The notes: generated from the letters alone by a model not told the origin. Positions 1 through 8,879 are shown, numbered from the stretch's first letter. The stretch: DNA of 28,043 bases from WRDS01 sp964492775 (GCA_964492775.1 CAZBLH010000023.1:1-28043); one strand, 5' to 3'. A program made the numbers and translations.

Positions 1-1
1 C

Positions 2-2074
2 TCGCCGGACATCGCGACCTGCCCCGCGTGCCTAGCCGAACTATTCGAAGAGAGCGATCGCCGGGCAGGCTACCCGTTCATCAACTGCACGAACTGCGGA
101 CCGCGCTTCACCATCATCGAGGACGTGCCCTACGACCGGCCGCTCACCACAATGCGCGACTTCGAGATGTGTCCCGAGTGCGCTGCCGAGTACGCTGACC
201 CGTCCAACCGCCGCTTCCACGCGCAGCCGGATGCGTGCTTCGTGTGCGGGCCGCGGCTGCACCTCGAGCCAGGAGATTTCCGCGGTCGCCCGGTGCCCGA
301 CGAGTGGCGCCGGGATTTCGAGAGCGACTTGCAGCAGCGAGCCCCTCGGGACCGCGCCGCCGAGCGGGCACGCAGCGACGCGATCCTGGCAGACGTGGCC
401 GAGCGGCTCGCCGCGGACGAGATAGTCGCGATCAAGGGGCTTGGCGGCTTCCATCTCGCGTGCGATGCGACTTCGGAGCAGGCCGTGACCAAGCTCCGGG
501 AGCGCAAGCACCGCTGGGGCAAGCCGCTCGCGGTGATGGTTCCCAACGTGGCGACTGCGCGCGCATACTGCGAAGTCGGGCCCATCGAGGAGACACTCCT
601 TGCCGGAGCCGTTCGGCCGATCGTGCTGCTGGTGAGATCCGAGCAGTGCAGCGCCCCGCCCCTTGCCGCAGGCGTCGCGGACGGCCTCGCCGAAATCGGC
701 GTGATGCTCCCCTACACGCCGCTGCACCACCTGCTCATTCGGCAGTTCCAGGGTCCGCTGGTGATGACGAGCGGGAATATCTCGGACGAGCCCATCGCGA
801 CCGGCAATGCCGAGGCGATCGAGCGGCTGTCCGGCATCGCCGATGTGATCCTCATGCATGACCGCGAGATCCACAGCCGCTATGACGACAGCGTCGTACG
901 CGTCGTTGGCGAGATCGTCGAGCCCGTGCGCCGGGCGCGAGGCTACGCGCCGCACCCCCTGCGGCTGCCGTTCTCGTCCGAGATCGACATCCTCGGAGCG
1001 GGGCCGGAGCAGAAGAACACGTTCACGCTACTGAGCGGTGAGCACGCGTTCGTCTCGCAGCATATAGGAGACCTCGAGAACGCGGAGACGATGGATGCGT
1101 ACGTGCAGACGCTCGAGCTCTACGAGCGTCTGTTCCGCATCTCGCCTTCGGTTGTCGCGCACGACCTGCACCCCGAGTACCTCTCGACCAAGTGGGCGCT
1201 CGGGCTGGACCTGCCCCGGATCGGGGTTCAGCACCACCATGCGCACATCGCAAGCGTGACGGCCGAGCACGGCATCGACGCGCGTGTGACTGGCATCGCA
1301 CTGGACGGCACCGGCTACGGAAGCGACGGCCGCATCTGGGGAGGCGAGGTCCTGCATGCCGATTGGACTGGCTTCAGCCGCTTCGCGCACCTGCGCTACG
1401 TGCCGATGCCTGGCGGCGCGGCCGCCATCCGCCGGCCAGCGCGCATGGCGCTCGGCACGCTGGCGGCGCTCGGCCTGCTGGAGCACCCTGGCGCCGAGCC
1501 GCTGCGCGGCAGGCTCGCCGCCGGCGAGGAGCGAACATTGCTGACAATGGTCGAGCGCTCGGTCAACTCACCGCTGACCTCGTCGATGGGACGCCTGTTC
1601 GACACCGTCGCAGCACTCGCCGGTGTGACCGACAATGCGCGCTACGAGGGCGAGGCGGCCATCCTCCTGGAGGCCGCCGCCGATATGGGCGCTGGCGGCT
1701 CGTACCAGTTCAAGCTCCTGCCGCCGGCCGACGAAGGCCGGCCGCACATCATCGACCCGACGCCGGTCGTTGCAGGCGTCCTCGACGACGTCGCAGCAGG
1801 AGAACCTGCCGGCGCGATTTCTGCGCGCTTCCACCGCGCTGTGGTCGACTGCGTGACCGCCGTCGCGGAGCAGGCGGCCGAGCGTGCAGGCTCAGAGCAC
1901 GTTGCGCTGGGTGGCGGCGTGTTCATGAACCGACTCGTCCTCGGCGGAGCGGTGGCGGCACTGAACGACGCCGGATTCACGCCGCTCACCCACGTCGAGC
2001 TACCCGTCAACGACGCCGCCGTATCGCACGGTCAGGCGGTCATCGCTTGGGCGAACCGTCACAGGCTAGAATAG
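2..2074 (+). CDS. hypF: HypF carbamoyltransferase, 5' end missing
   Basis: HypF converts carbamoyl phosphate and ATP to a carbamoyl-adenylate and passes the carbamoyl group to the C-terminal Cys of HypE, the first step in making the CN ligands of [NiFe] hydrogenases. The frame is open to the left edge, so the N-terminal acylphosphatase domain (about 90 residues in the family) is outside the window; 690 residues are visible. They start with two zinc-finger units (fragment Cys7, Cys10, Cys29, Cys32 and Cys57, Cys60, Cys79, Cys82). A YrdC-like domain follows at about 130-310, with KGLGGFHLACDA and a KHRWGKPLAVM segment. A Kae1-like C-terminal domain has HHHAHIAS, ALDGTGYGSDG and GGGVFMNR. A GTG at 125 lies inside the zinc-finger region and is not the start. 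hypC follows 57 bases downstream. Confidence 0.97.
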   Translation, partial: SPDIATCPACLAELFEESDRRAGYPFINCTNCGPRFTIIEDVPYDRPLTTMRDFEMCPECAAEYADPSNRRFHAQPDACFVCGPRLHLEPGDFRGRPVPDEWRRDFESDLQQRAPRDRAAERARSDAILADVAERLAADEIVAIKGLGGFHLACDATSEQAVTKLRERKHRWGKPLAVMVPNVATARAYCEVGPIEETLLAGAVRPIVLLVRSEQCSAPPLAAGVADGLAEIGVMLPYTPLHHLLIRQFQGPLVMTSGNISDEPIATGNAEAIERLSGIADVILMHDREIHSRYDDSVVRVVGEIVEPVRRARGYAPHPLRLPFSSEIDILGAGPEQKNTFTLLSGEHAFVSQHIGDLENAETMDAYVQTLELYERLFRISPSVVAHDLHPEYLSTKWALGLDLPRIGVQHHHAHIASVTAEHGIDARVTGIALDGTGYGSDGRIWGGEVLHADWTGFSRFAHLRYVPMPGGAAAIRRPARMALGTLAALGLLEHPGAEPLRGRLAAGEERTLLTMVERSVNSPLTSSMGRLFDTVAALAGVTDNARYEGEAAILLEAAADMGAGGSYQFKLLPPADEGRPHIIDPTPVVAGVLDDVAAGEPAGAISARFHRAVVDCVTAVAEQAAERAGSEHVALGGGVFMNRLVLGGAVAALNDAGFTPLTHVELPVNDAAVSHGQAVIAWANRHRLE

Positions 2075-2131
2075 GCGGGACGCATACGCGAACCCGATCG
2101 GCGAAACGCCGTGACAAAGGAGCTGCTCCAC

Positions 2132-2386
2132 ATGTGCCTTGCAATTCCCGCACGCATCGTCTCCCTGGAGCCGAACGGCATGGCCGTTGTCGACATCATG
2201 GGCGTGACCCGCACCATCTCAATCGATCTGGTCCCGGAGGCTAACGCTGACGACCTGGTGCTGGTGCATGCTGGATTCGCGCTGCAGATCATTGACGAGG
2301 AGACGGCCAACGAGACGCTTGAGCTCCTCAAGTCGCTCCCCTTCTTCAGCGAGGCCGAAGAAGAGCTCGTCGGGGAAGGTGCCTGA
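2132..2386 (+). CDS. hypC: HypC hydrogenase maturation chaperone
   Basis: HypC is a small chaperone that, with HypD, holds the iron while CN and CO ligands are added, then delivers it to the hydrogenase large subunit. The product is 84 residues, normal for the family. I place the start at ATG 2132 because the functional N-terminus is Met-Cys and the protein begins MCLAIPARIV; Cys2 is the iron ligand. An AAAGGAG ribosome binding site at 2116-2122 lies 9 bases upstream. The in-frame GTG at 2111 would bury Cys2 and is rejected. The family segment HAGFALQIID is present. A perfect 5-bp stem with an AAA loop (2099-2111) sits just before the ribosome binding site. hypD starts 6 bases after the stop. 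Confidence 0.95.
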   Translation: MCLAIPARIVSLEPNGMAVVDIMGVTRTISIDLVPEANADDLVLVHAGFALQIIDEETANETLELLKSLPFFSEAEEELVGEGA

Positions 2387-2392
2387 CCGGCC

Positions 2393-3505
2393 ATGGATCT
2401 CACTTCGTTCCGAGACCCCGCCATCGCGCGGGGCCTGATCGACGCCATAGCCGCTGCCGATCCCGGTCGGCCGCTCAAGATCATGGAGGTCTGCGGGACC
2501 CACACGGTGGCGATCGCCAAGAACGGCCTGCGTTCCATGATGCCCGAGTGGCTGACACTTCTGTCCGGGCCCGGCTGCCCTGTGTGCGTCACGGCTAACC
2601 GAGACATCGACACCGCCATCGCCATCGGTCAACTCGACGGAGTCACGCTCACGACCTTCGGCGACATGATGAAGGTGCCGGGAAGCTACTCCTCGCTCAG
2701 CGCCGAGAAGGCCGAAAGGCGCGATGTCCGCATCGTCTATTCACCTTTGGATGCCCTCGCGCTCGCCGAGAAGAACCCGTCGCGCGAGGTCGTGTTCGTC
2801 GCTGTCGGATTCGAGACCACTGCCCCCCTGATCGCTGCCGCCATCATGCGTGCCACTGACGCGGGCCTTGAGAACTTCAGTGTCTTCTGTGCGCACAAGA
2901 CGGTGCCCTTGGCGCTCGAAGCTCTCATCAACGACCCCGACGTCCAGGTCGACGCCTTCATCCTGCCTGGACACGTCTCGACGATCATAGGGACCGACCC
3001 TTACCAGTTCATTGCCGAGGACTACCACGTGCCCGGAGTCGTGGCCGGCTTCGAACCGGTCGATGTGCTCCAGGCCATCTGGATGCTTGTGGACCAGCTC
3101 ACGGAAGGCCGAGCGGCCATCGAGATCGCGTACCGCCGCGGCGTCGAGCCCGGAGGCAACGAGCGCGCTCGTTCGCTTGTCGAGCGCGTGTTCGTCCCCG
3201 TCGACGCGGAGTGGCGTGGCATCGGCACAATCCCGGGGACCGGGCTTGCGATCGCCGAGGAGTTCTCGGCGTTTGATGCAGTGAAGCGCTTCGCGCCCAA
3301 GATACCGGAAAGCCGCGAGATCAAGGGCTGCCAGTGCGGAGACGTGCTCCGCGGCATCGTGCTGCCCTATGAATGCCGCCTCTTCGCCCGCGGCTGCACG
3401 CCGGAGCACCCGATCGGACCGTGCATGGTCTCATCGGAAGGAAGCTGCGCCGCGTACTACCGCTACACCGACTACGGAAAGACCGAGGCTGCCGATGCGC
3501 TCTGA
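2393..3505 (+). CDS. hypD: HypD, Fe(CN)2CO assembly scaffold
   Basis: HypD is the iron-sulfur scaffold on which, together with HypC, the Fe(CN)2CO unit of [NiFe] hydrogenases is assembled. The product is 370 residues, the usual length. Key residues are visible: Cys34 in EVCGTHT, and Cys62 and Cys65 in GPGCPVC, the redox-active Cys set of the family. VGFETTAPL lies in the middle domain. A C-terminal Cys-rich segment (KGCQCGDVLRG, ECRLFARGC, GPCMVSSEGSC) binds the [4Fe-4S] cluster. The start ATG is 6 bases after hypC, with an AAGGTG ribosome binding site inside the hypC end. The last 11 bases overlap the start of hypE, implying coupled translation. Confidence 0.97.
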   Translation: MDLTSFRDPAIARGLIDAIAAADPGRPLKIMEVCGTHTVAIAKNGLRSMMPEWLTLLSGPGCPVCVTANRDIDTAIAIGQLDGVTLTTFGDMMKVPGSYSSLSAEKAERRDVRIVYSPLDALALAEKNPSREVVFVAVGFETTAPLIAAAIMRATDAGLENFSVFCAHKTVPLALEALINDPDVQVDAFILPGHVSTIIGTDPYQFIAEDYHVPGVVAGFEPVDVLQAIWMLVDQLTEGRAAIEIAYRRGVEPGGNERARSLVERVFVPVDAEWRGIGTIPGTGLAIAEEFSAFDAVKRFAPKIPESREIKGCQCGDVLRGIVLPYECRLFARGCTPEHPIGPCMVSSEGSCAAYYRYTDYGKTEAADAL

Positions 3506-4505
3506 CAGGATCACGCTCGCCCACGGCTCGGGCGGTACCCTCATGCACGAACTCATCGATGAGGTGTTCGTCGCCGGATTCGCCGACTCCGCGCTCGCCC
3601 AACTCGACGACGCGGCGGCCCTTCCGTGGCCCTCGGCAAGACTCGCGTTCTCGACGGACACCTACGTCGTCACCCCGCACTTCTTCCCCGGCGGCGACAT
3701 CGGGCGTCTCGCGGTGTGCGGGACCGTCAACGACATCGCCACGAGCGGCGCCACGCCGCTCTTCCTGTCCGTCGCTTTCGTGCTCGAAGAGGGCATGCGC
3801 GTTGCCGACCTGCGACGGATCCTGGAGTCGATGCGCGAGGCGGCCCTCGAAGCGGGCGTACACATCGTCACCGGCGACACCAAGGTCGTCGAGCGCGGGC
3901 ACGGCGATGGCATCTACATCAACACCGCCGGTGTCGGTGCGCTCGCCGAGGGCATCGACCTGTCAGGTTCGAACGCGCAGCCCGGAGATGTCGTGCTCTT
4001 GTCCGGCACGCTCGGCGACCACGGCATCGCGATCATCTCGACCCGCGAGGGCCTGTCGTTCGAGACCGACATCGCCTCCGACGCGGCCCCGCTGGCAGCC
4101 ATGTGTGCAGCCGTGCTTGCCGCCGCACCGGACACGCGCTGCTTCCGCGACCCCACGCGCGGCGGACTCGCGAGCACGCTGAACGAGATTGCTGTCTCAT
4201 CGGGCGTCACCATCACCGTCGAGGAGACCTCGGTCCCGGTAAGCCCGCAGGTCAGGGGTGCCTCCGAGATGCTTGGCTACGACGTCTTCCAGGTCGCCAA
4301 TGAGGGCAAGATGGTGGCGATCGTCCCCGAGGATCAAGCCGAGGCGGCGCTCGCCGCGATGCGCTCGGCACCCTACGGCGAGAACGCCGCCATCATCGGC
4401 CGCGTCGCCGAGGGCCCGGCGGGCAAGGTCTACGTGAAGACGGCGTTCGGCGCGACCAGGATCATGGACATGCTCGTGGGAGAGCAGCTGCCGAGGATCT
4501 GCTAG
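3495..4505 (+). CDS. hypE: HypE carbamoyl dehydratase
   Basis: HypE accepts a carbamoyl group from HypF on its C-terminal Cys and dehydrates it with ATP to a thiocyanate, which is passed to iron on HypC-HypD. From ATG 3495 the product is 336 residues and begins MRSDRITLAHGSGG. It ends in PRIC, the family tail whose last residue (Cys336) carries the group. PurM/ThiL-fold motifs are present: FSTDTYVV, GGDIGRLAVCGTVNDIA, GDTKVVERG and RDPTRGGLASTLNEIA. The frame extends upstream to 3369 inside hypD, but family alignment and the short overlap with hypD favour 3495. hypA, hypB and the hydrogenase structural genes are not to the right and may lie left of the window. Confidence 0.96.
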   Translation: MRSDRITLAHGSGGTLMHELIDEVFVAGFADSALAQLDDAAALPWPSARLAFSTDTYVVTPHFFPGGDIGRLAVCGTVNDIATSGATPLFLSVAFVLEEGMRVADLRRILESMREAALEAGVHIVTGDTKVVERGHGDGIYINTAGVGALAEGIDLSGSNAQPGDVVLLSGTLGDHGIAIISTREGLSFETDIASDAAPLAAMCAAVLAAAPDTRCFRDPTRGGLASTLNEIAVSSGVTITVEETSVPVSPQVRGASEMLGYDVFQVANEGKMVAIVPEDQAEAALAAMRSAPYGENAAIIGRVAEGPAGKVYVKTAFGATRIMDMLVGEQLPRIC

Positions 4506-4507
4506 CA

Positions 4508-4531
4508 CCTTCTCGGGAGGCTCTCGGAAGG
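4508..4531 (+). terminator. Possible hairpin terminator after hypE
   Basis: Three bases after the hypE stop, CCTTC (4508-4512) pairs with GAAGG (4527-4531). The stem continues, after one bulged base, with CGGG against CTCG around a 5-base AGGCT loop. No T tract follows, so rho-independent termination is uncertain. The position at the end of the hyp operon supports the call. Confidence 0.4.
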
Positions 4532-4533
4532 AC

Positions 4534-4539
4534 TAGAAT
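4534..4539 (+). promoter_or_regulatory. Possible -10 box for the ABC exporter operon
   Basis: TAGAAT lies between the hypE hairpin and the ABC ATPase start. No good -35 box is visible at 16-18 bases upstream (TCTCGG at 4511-4516). The promoter rests on the -10 similarity and the position alone. A 5-bp GGCGC/GCGCC hairpin (4546-4560) lies just downstream in the presumed leader. Confidence 0.3.
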
Positions 4540-4608
4540 TCGCCCGGCGCGGGAAGCGCCCCCATCACGCCGTGAGACACATCTCGCGGCGAGCGAACAG
4601 GAGGGGCC

Positions 4609-5481
4609 CTGCCTGACGAGCGCGGCTCGGCCATCGAGGCGCGGAACTTATGCTTCGACTACGGCGATACCGAGGCGGTCAGAGACGTCAGCTTCGACGT
4701 CGCGCCCGGCGAGATTTTGGGCTTTCTCGGTCCCAATGGAGCCGGCAAGTCGACCACAATCAAGATGCTCACAGGGCAGATCACGCCGAAGTCGGGGACC
4801 GCTCGAATCTTGGGTCGCAACGTCACCAAGGACGACCCGGAGATCCAAGCTCAAATCGGAGTCTGCTTCGAAGAGAAGAACCTGTACCTCAACATGTCGG
4901 CTCTGGAGAATCTCGACTTCTACGCATCGTTGTTCGGCATCAAGAACCCCGACTCGATGGAAATGCTGCGCAGGGTGGGTCTGGCAGACCGGGCGAAGGA
5001 CAGGGTCTCGAGCTTCTCGAAGGGCATGCGACAGCGCATGATGATCTCGCGGGCCTTCATCAACCACCCAAAGGTCCTATTCCTCGACGAACCGACCGAC
5101 GGCTTGGATCCGGTCACCTCAGCCGCCATCCGCAAGACGATCAAGGAAGAAGCCGCGCGCGGTGCTGCGGTTCTACTCACGACCCACGACATGTTCGAGG
5201 CCGACGAGCTCTCCGACCGGGTAGCGTTCGTAAACGACGGCGAGATCGTGGCGCTCGACACCACCGAGAATCTCAAGCTCAAGCACGGGAAACGGTCGGT
5301 GAAGGTGCGGCTGCGCGATGAAAACGGTGTAGCGCGCGAGGAGAGTACCGACCTCAGCGATCCCGCCAACGCGGCCAGGCTAGCCGAACTGGCCGCCTCT
5401 CCGGAGTTGATGACGATCCACACCGAAGAAGCAACGCTTGAGGCGATGTTCATCGAGTTGACGGGCCGAGGGCTGGCCTAG
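4609..5481 (+). CDS. ABC exporter ATPase with apparent CTG start
   Basis: This is the nucleotide-binding subunit of an ABC-2 type exporter, 290 residues if it starts at CTG 4609. Walker A GPNGAGKST is at 41-49, the ABC signature SKGMRQ at about 137-142, Walker B VLFLDEP at 156-162 with catalytic Glu161, and the switch His193 is in LTTHD. The frame has an upstream stop at 4573-4575 and no ATG, GTG or TTG before the TTG at 4717. That TTG is only four codons before Walker A and would remove the first beta strands (IEARNLCFDY, VSFDVAPGEI). CTG 4609, 4 bases after AGGAGG (4599-4604), is therefore the best start. The permease gene begins at the base right after the stop. The substrate cannot be told. 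Confidence 0.88.
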   Translation: MPDERGSAIEARNLCFDYGDTEAVRDVSFDVAPGEILGFLGPNGAGKSTTIKMLTGQITPKSGTARILGRNVTKDDPEIQAQIGVCFEEKNLYLNMSALENLDFYASLFGIKNPDSMEMLRRVGLADRAKDRVSSFSKGMRQRMMISRAFINHPKVLFLDEPTDGLDPVTSAAIRKTIKEEAARGAAVLLTTHDMFEADELSDRVAFVNDGEIVALDTTENLKLKHGKRSVKVRLRDENGVAREESTDLSDPANAARLAELAASPELMTIHTEEATLEAMFIELTGRGLA

Positions 5482-6729
5482 ATGAGCGGGCTCGCTTCGC
5501 GCGCCGACATCATCCTGGCGCTACTCCGCAAGGAGCTGAAGGCCTACTCTCGCGACACGATCTATGTGCTGCTGACCCTGTTGGTCCTGATCGCGATCCC
5601 CGTGGTCTTCCGTCTCATGCCCGGCGAAGTCGACGAGACTCTTACGCTTGCGGTCTCACCGCCAGTGACAACCCTTGTCGAAGAGGGGCGCTCCGGTCTC
5701 CTCTCACTAGGCGCGACCGACGAGCTGCTCGCCGGAATCGAAGAGGCAGACCTCGCCGAGGAGCAAGAGGGGCTGTTGCTCGTTGAGTTCGAAGATTCGG
5801 GACAGATGAAGCGCGCTATCGAGGGAACGCTCGAGGTCTGGCAGACCGAGGCAGGCGGTTTCGTGATGCGCGATACCGAGACCGGCGACGAAAAGCCCGA
5901 GGCTGCCAAGCAGATCGACGTCGGCGTGGGAATCGCGTTTCCGAGGGACTTCATCGTCGACGCCATGACAAGCGCTGAAGACACCACCGTAACCATCTAC
6001 TCGAGCACCAGCGTGCCCGTTGAGGTGCGAGACACGGTGCGCAGCTTCGTCAGACTGAACCTCCTCCCACTCTCCGGGCAGCAGATCCCAGTGAAGCTTC
6101 CAGCCGAAGAGACGATAGTGCTCGGGCAGGATCGCATCGGCGAACAGGTGACGCTGCGTGAGCGCATGCGCCCGATGCTCATCTTCATGATTCTGCTTAT
6201 GGAGACGTTCTCAATGGCATCGTTGGTATCGTCCGAGGTGCTCCACAAGACGGTCACTGCGGTGATGGTCACGCCCGCGAGAGTGTCAGACTTCCTCTTG
6301 GCGAAATCGATATTCGGCACGCTGCTTTCGCTGTCGCAAGCGCTCTTGCTGCTGCTCCTGATGGGTGGCACAACCTCGCAGAACTGCTCTCTTGTCTTGG
6401 TGACGCTCATCCTTGGGGCAATGATGTTCACCGGCATCGCTCTTTTCGTCGGTTCTGCCGGCAAGGACTTCATGGGGCAGCTCTTCTACGCGATGGCAGT
6501 GACAGTCCCGCTCATGGTGCCTGCGTTCGCCATCCTGTCCCCGGGATTGGTGGCCATATGGGTTCGGCTGCTTCCGAGCCATCCCCTGATCGACACCTTG
6601 GTCAACGCCTTCAACTACGGTGCGTCGTGGTCGGATTCCTGGCAGTCTCTACTGTATGCCGCGGGGTGGGTTGCGCTACTGTTCGGGGCCGGTATCTTCG
6701 CACTGCACCGAAAGGTGGAATCCCTGTGA
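5482..6729 (+). CDS. ABC-2 type permease (NatB-like), first subunit
   Basis: A 415-residue membrane subunit of the exporter. One transmembrane helix is near residues 24-44. A large hydrophilic, probably extracytoplasmic, region of about 180 residues follows, and then about five or six helices from residue 230 to the end. This is the NatB/ABC-2 (COG1668-type) layout. The segment SEVLHKTVTAVMVTPARVSD before the second helix matches the cytoplasmic coupling element of the family. The start ATG directly abuts the ATPase stop. The stop overlaps the next permease by four bases (GTGA), so the three genes form one translation-coupled operon. The substrate is unknown; Na+ or drug export are the usual guesses for such systems. 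Confidence 0.88.
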   Translation: MSGLASRADIILALLRKELKAYSRDTIYVLLTLLVLIAIPVVFRLMPGEVDETLTLAVSPPVTTLVEEGRSGLLSLGATDELLAGIEEADLAEEQEGLLLVEFEDSGQMKRAIEGTLEVWQTEAGGFVMRDTETGDEKPEAAKQIDVGVGIAFPRDFIVDAMTSAEDTTVTIYSSTSVPVEVRDTVRSFVRLNLLPLSGQQIPVKLPAEETIVLGQDRIGEQVTLRERMRPMLIFMILLMETFSMASLVSSEVLHKTVTAVMVTPARVSDFLLAKSIFGTLLSLSQALLLLLLMGGTTSQNCSLVLVTLILGAMMFTGIALFVGSAGKDFMGQLFYAMAVTVPLMVPAFAILSPGLVAIWVRLLPSHPLIDTLVNAFNYGASWSDSWQSLLYAAGWVALLFGAGIFALHRKVESL

Positions 6730-7793
6730 ACCCTGGACTCGTGTGGAAGATGCTGCGCAAAGACCTCGCAATCGGGCCTCGCTCGCCCGTGTTCCTGTGG
6801 GCGATCGCCCTGCCGTTCCTGCTCACACTCGTCCTGCAGGTGGCGTTCGGCTCGCTTTTCGATGTTGAGCCGAGACTTGCTATCGTTGATGAGGGTGCGT
6901 CCGAGATCACTGCGGCCCTGCGCCGCGCAGAGGGAGTCACGGTCACCTCACTTGATGACGCCGAGGAGCTGAAGGAGCGCGTACAAGCGAGCGACTTCGA
7001 CGCCGGGCTCATCCTTCCCGCGAGCTTCGATACCGAACTCGCGGCGGGCAAGCAGCCCGATCTCCAGTTCTTCGTGGGCGGCGAGAGTCACGCTTCCGAC
7101 CGTATCATCCTCACCGTGACGACATTGGACGCAGTCACTGAAGTCGCCGGTCTTGGTGACTCGAAGGTGCAGGTCGACGTTGTTGACGTCGGCGATGAGG
7201 GGCTCCCGATCTCGGTGCGCCTCGTCCCGATAGTCGTCTTCTACGCGCTTGCCATCGCGGGCATCTTCGTCCCAAGTTCGAGCATCGTGGAGGAGAAGGA
7301 GCAAGGGACGCTGATGGCGCTATTGGTCACGCCTCTGAAGAGTGTTGACGTGCTGGCAGCCAAGTGGCTCCTCGGCGTGGGGTTCGCGAGTGCGCTCGGG
7401 CTCGTCTCGCTGATCTTGAACCGCGCGCTAGGCAGCAACTGGGCACACGTCCTGATTGTCGTTGTAGTAGCAGCCGCCCTGGCCGCCACGATCGGCCTGC
7501 TGATCGGGGTCATAGCCAAGGACTCGACGGTCATGTTCGGAATCGTCAAGGGGCTCGGCATCTTCCTGTTCGCGCCAACGCTCTTCTACCTCTTCCCCGA
7601 GTGGCCGCAGTGGATCGCGAAGCTCTTCCCGTTCTACTGGATCCTCGAGCCGATCTGGCGCGTGTCGATCATGGGCGAGAATATCGCAGCGGTATGGACC
7701 GAACTATTGGTCGCGGTCGGGATCATCGTCGCTCTGCTCGGCGTGTGCGTGGTGCTTGCCCGGTGGCTGAGGGGCCAGATGGCTGCGTCCTGA
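6726..7793 (+). CDS. ABC-2 type permease, second subunit
   Basis: A 355-residue partner of the preceding permease. It has the same plan: a first helix at about residues 21-42, an extracytoplasmic domain, and about five C-terminal helices. EEKEQGTLMALLVTPLKS is the coupling element that contacts the ATPase. The start is GTG 6726, overlapping the previous stop by four bases, with AAGGTGG at 6712-6718 seven bases upstream. The frame is open further upstream inside the previous gene, but those residues are not membrane-like and lie before the ribosome binding site. Two unlike permeases imply a heterodimeric exporter. Confidence 0.87.
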   Translation: MNPGLVWKMLRKDLAIGPRSPVFLWAIALPFLLTLVLQVAFGSLFDVEPRLAIVDEGASEITAALRRAEGVTVTSLDDAEELKERVQASDFDAGLILPASFDTELAAGKQPDLQFFVGGESHASDRIILTVTTLDAVTEVAGLGDSKVQVDVVDVGDEGLPISVRLVPIVVFYALAIAGIFVPSSSIVEEKEQGTLMALLVTPLKSVDVLAAKWLLGVGFASALGLVSLILNRALGSNWAHVLIVVVVAAALAATIGLLIGVIAKDSTVMFGIVKGLGIFLFAPTLFYLFPEWPQWIAKLFPFYWILEPIWRVSIMGENIAAVWTELLVAVGIIVALLGVCVVLARWLRGQMAAS

Positions 7794-7844
7794 GACCGGC
7801 GATCGACGAGCCGGGCCCTCCACCTTCGTCTACACTTGTTGGTT

Positions 7845-8879
7845 ATGCACCCTGACGACGCCATCTCACGCCAAGAGCGCCTGCTCGGCCTCGCGCGGGT
7901 CGTAGCGGCAGGACTCATTTGGGGCACGATCCCGCTTGTGGTGCGCGCGGCTGATGGCGCCTCGGTCGTCAAGGTCTTCTTCCGAGTGTTCTTCGCGGGC
8001 GTGATCATCGGCGCATGGATGCTCGGCACGGGGCGGTGGCGCGAGCTTGTCGGCCTGCCTCGCCGAATGTGGCTGCAGCTTGTGGTGCAGGGACTGGTCC
8101 TCACGCTCAACTGGGTGCTCTTCCTCACCGCGCTCGATCTCACCGACGTCGCGACCGCAGAGCTTCTGGGATACACCGGGCCCATCTTCGTCGCCGCGTT
8201 CGCCCCGCTGATCACCGGCGAGAGCTTCGACCGCCGTATCGTCGCGCCGCTTGCGATAGCGCTTGCGGGCATCGTCGTCGTGCTCGCTCCCCACGGCCTG
8301 AGTGTCGGCTCCTCGCGTGAGGCGCTTGGTGCCCTGCTCGCAGCAGGCTCGGCGCTCACCTATGCGTTGTTGCTGCTTCGCTCCAAGAAGATTCTCCGGG
8401 GGGTTTCAAGCGGGGCGCTGATGCTCGTGGAGTACACGGTCGCCTCCATCGTGCTTGCGCCGTTCGTCGCGGCCTCCTACGCCCGGGGTAACGCGCCATC
8501 CACGTCGAACGCCTATCTGGCGCTTGTCATACTGGCCGTCGTGCACACCGCCTTCACCGGCTTCCTGTTTCTCGGCGGGGTTCGCCGGGTGCGCACCGAC
8601 CATGTCGCGGTCCTGACCTACATCGAGCCGGTGAGCGCGGTCCTCTTCGCGGCCCTCCTGCTCTCCGAGCCCCTCACGCTCGCCACAGTCATCGGCGGGG
8701 CAATGGTGGTCATCGGCGGCATGCTCGTGGCGCGGCTTGAAGCGCGAGCCGGCGTCGAGCCCGTCCCGATCGAGGCGGCGGGCACCGAGGAGTCCGACGA
8801 GACGGTTACGGGCATAGACTCGTTAGCGGTGTCGTCTGAGGCACCGGCTGCCGATAGACCCGCCGAGGAGCGCACATGA
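7845..8879 (+). CDS. EamA/DMT-family transporter
   Basis: A 344-residue inner-membrane protein with about ten hydrophobic helices arranged as two EamA repeats. GLIWGTIPLVVRA is in the first repeat; AVVHTAFTGFLFLGGVRRVRTDHVA and YIEPVSAVLFAALLLSE are in the second, the latter typical of the family's ninth helix. Such proteins export or import amino acids and other metabolites; specificity cannot be read from the sequence. The last 45 residues are hydrophilic and acidic. ATG 7845 is preferred over TTG 7836. Neither has a clear Shine-Dalgarno sequence, and TACACT at 7831-7836 could be a -10 box for a leaderless message. The stop overlaps the next start (ATGA at 8876-8879), so the isomerase gene is coupled to it. 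Confidence 0.85.
   Translation: MHPDDAISRQERLLGLARVVAAGLIWGTIPLVVRAADGASVVKVFFRVFFAGVIIGAWMLGTGRWRELVGLPRRMWLQLVVQGLVLTLNWVLFLTALDLTDVATAELLGYTGPIFVAAFAPLITGESFDRRIVAPLAIALAGIVVVLAPHGLSVGSSREALGALLAAGSALTYALLLLRSKKILRGVSSGALMLVEYTVASIVLAPFVAASYARGNAPSTSNAYLALVILAVVHTAFTGFLFLGGVRRVRTDHVAVLTYIEPVSAVLFAALLLSEPLTLATVIGGAMVVIGGMLVARLEARAGVEPVPIEAAGTEESDETVTGIDSLAVSSEAPAADRPAEERT

Noticed and set aside
3369..3494. N-terminal extension of hypE inside hypD
   Set aside because: HypE proteins begin close to the LAHGSGG motif. The extension would overlap hypD by 137 bases and has no family similarity.
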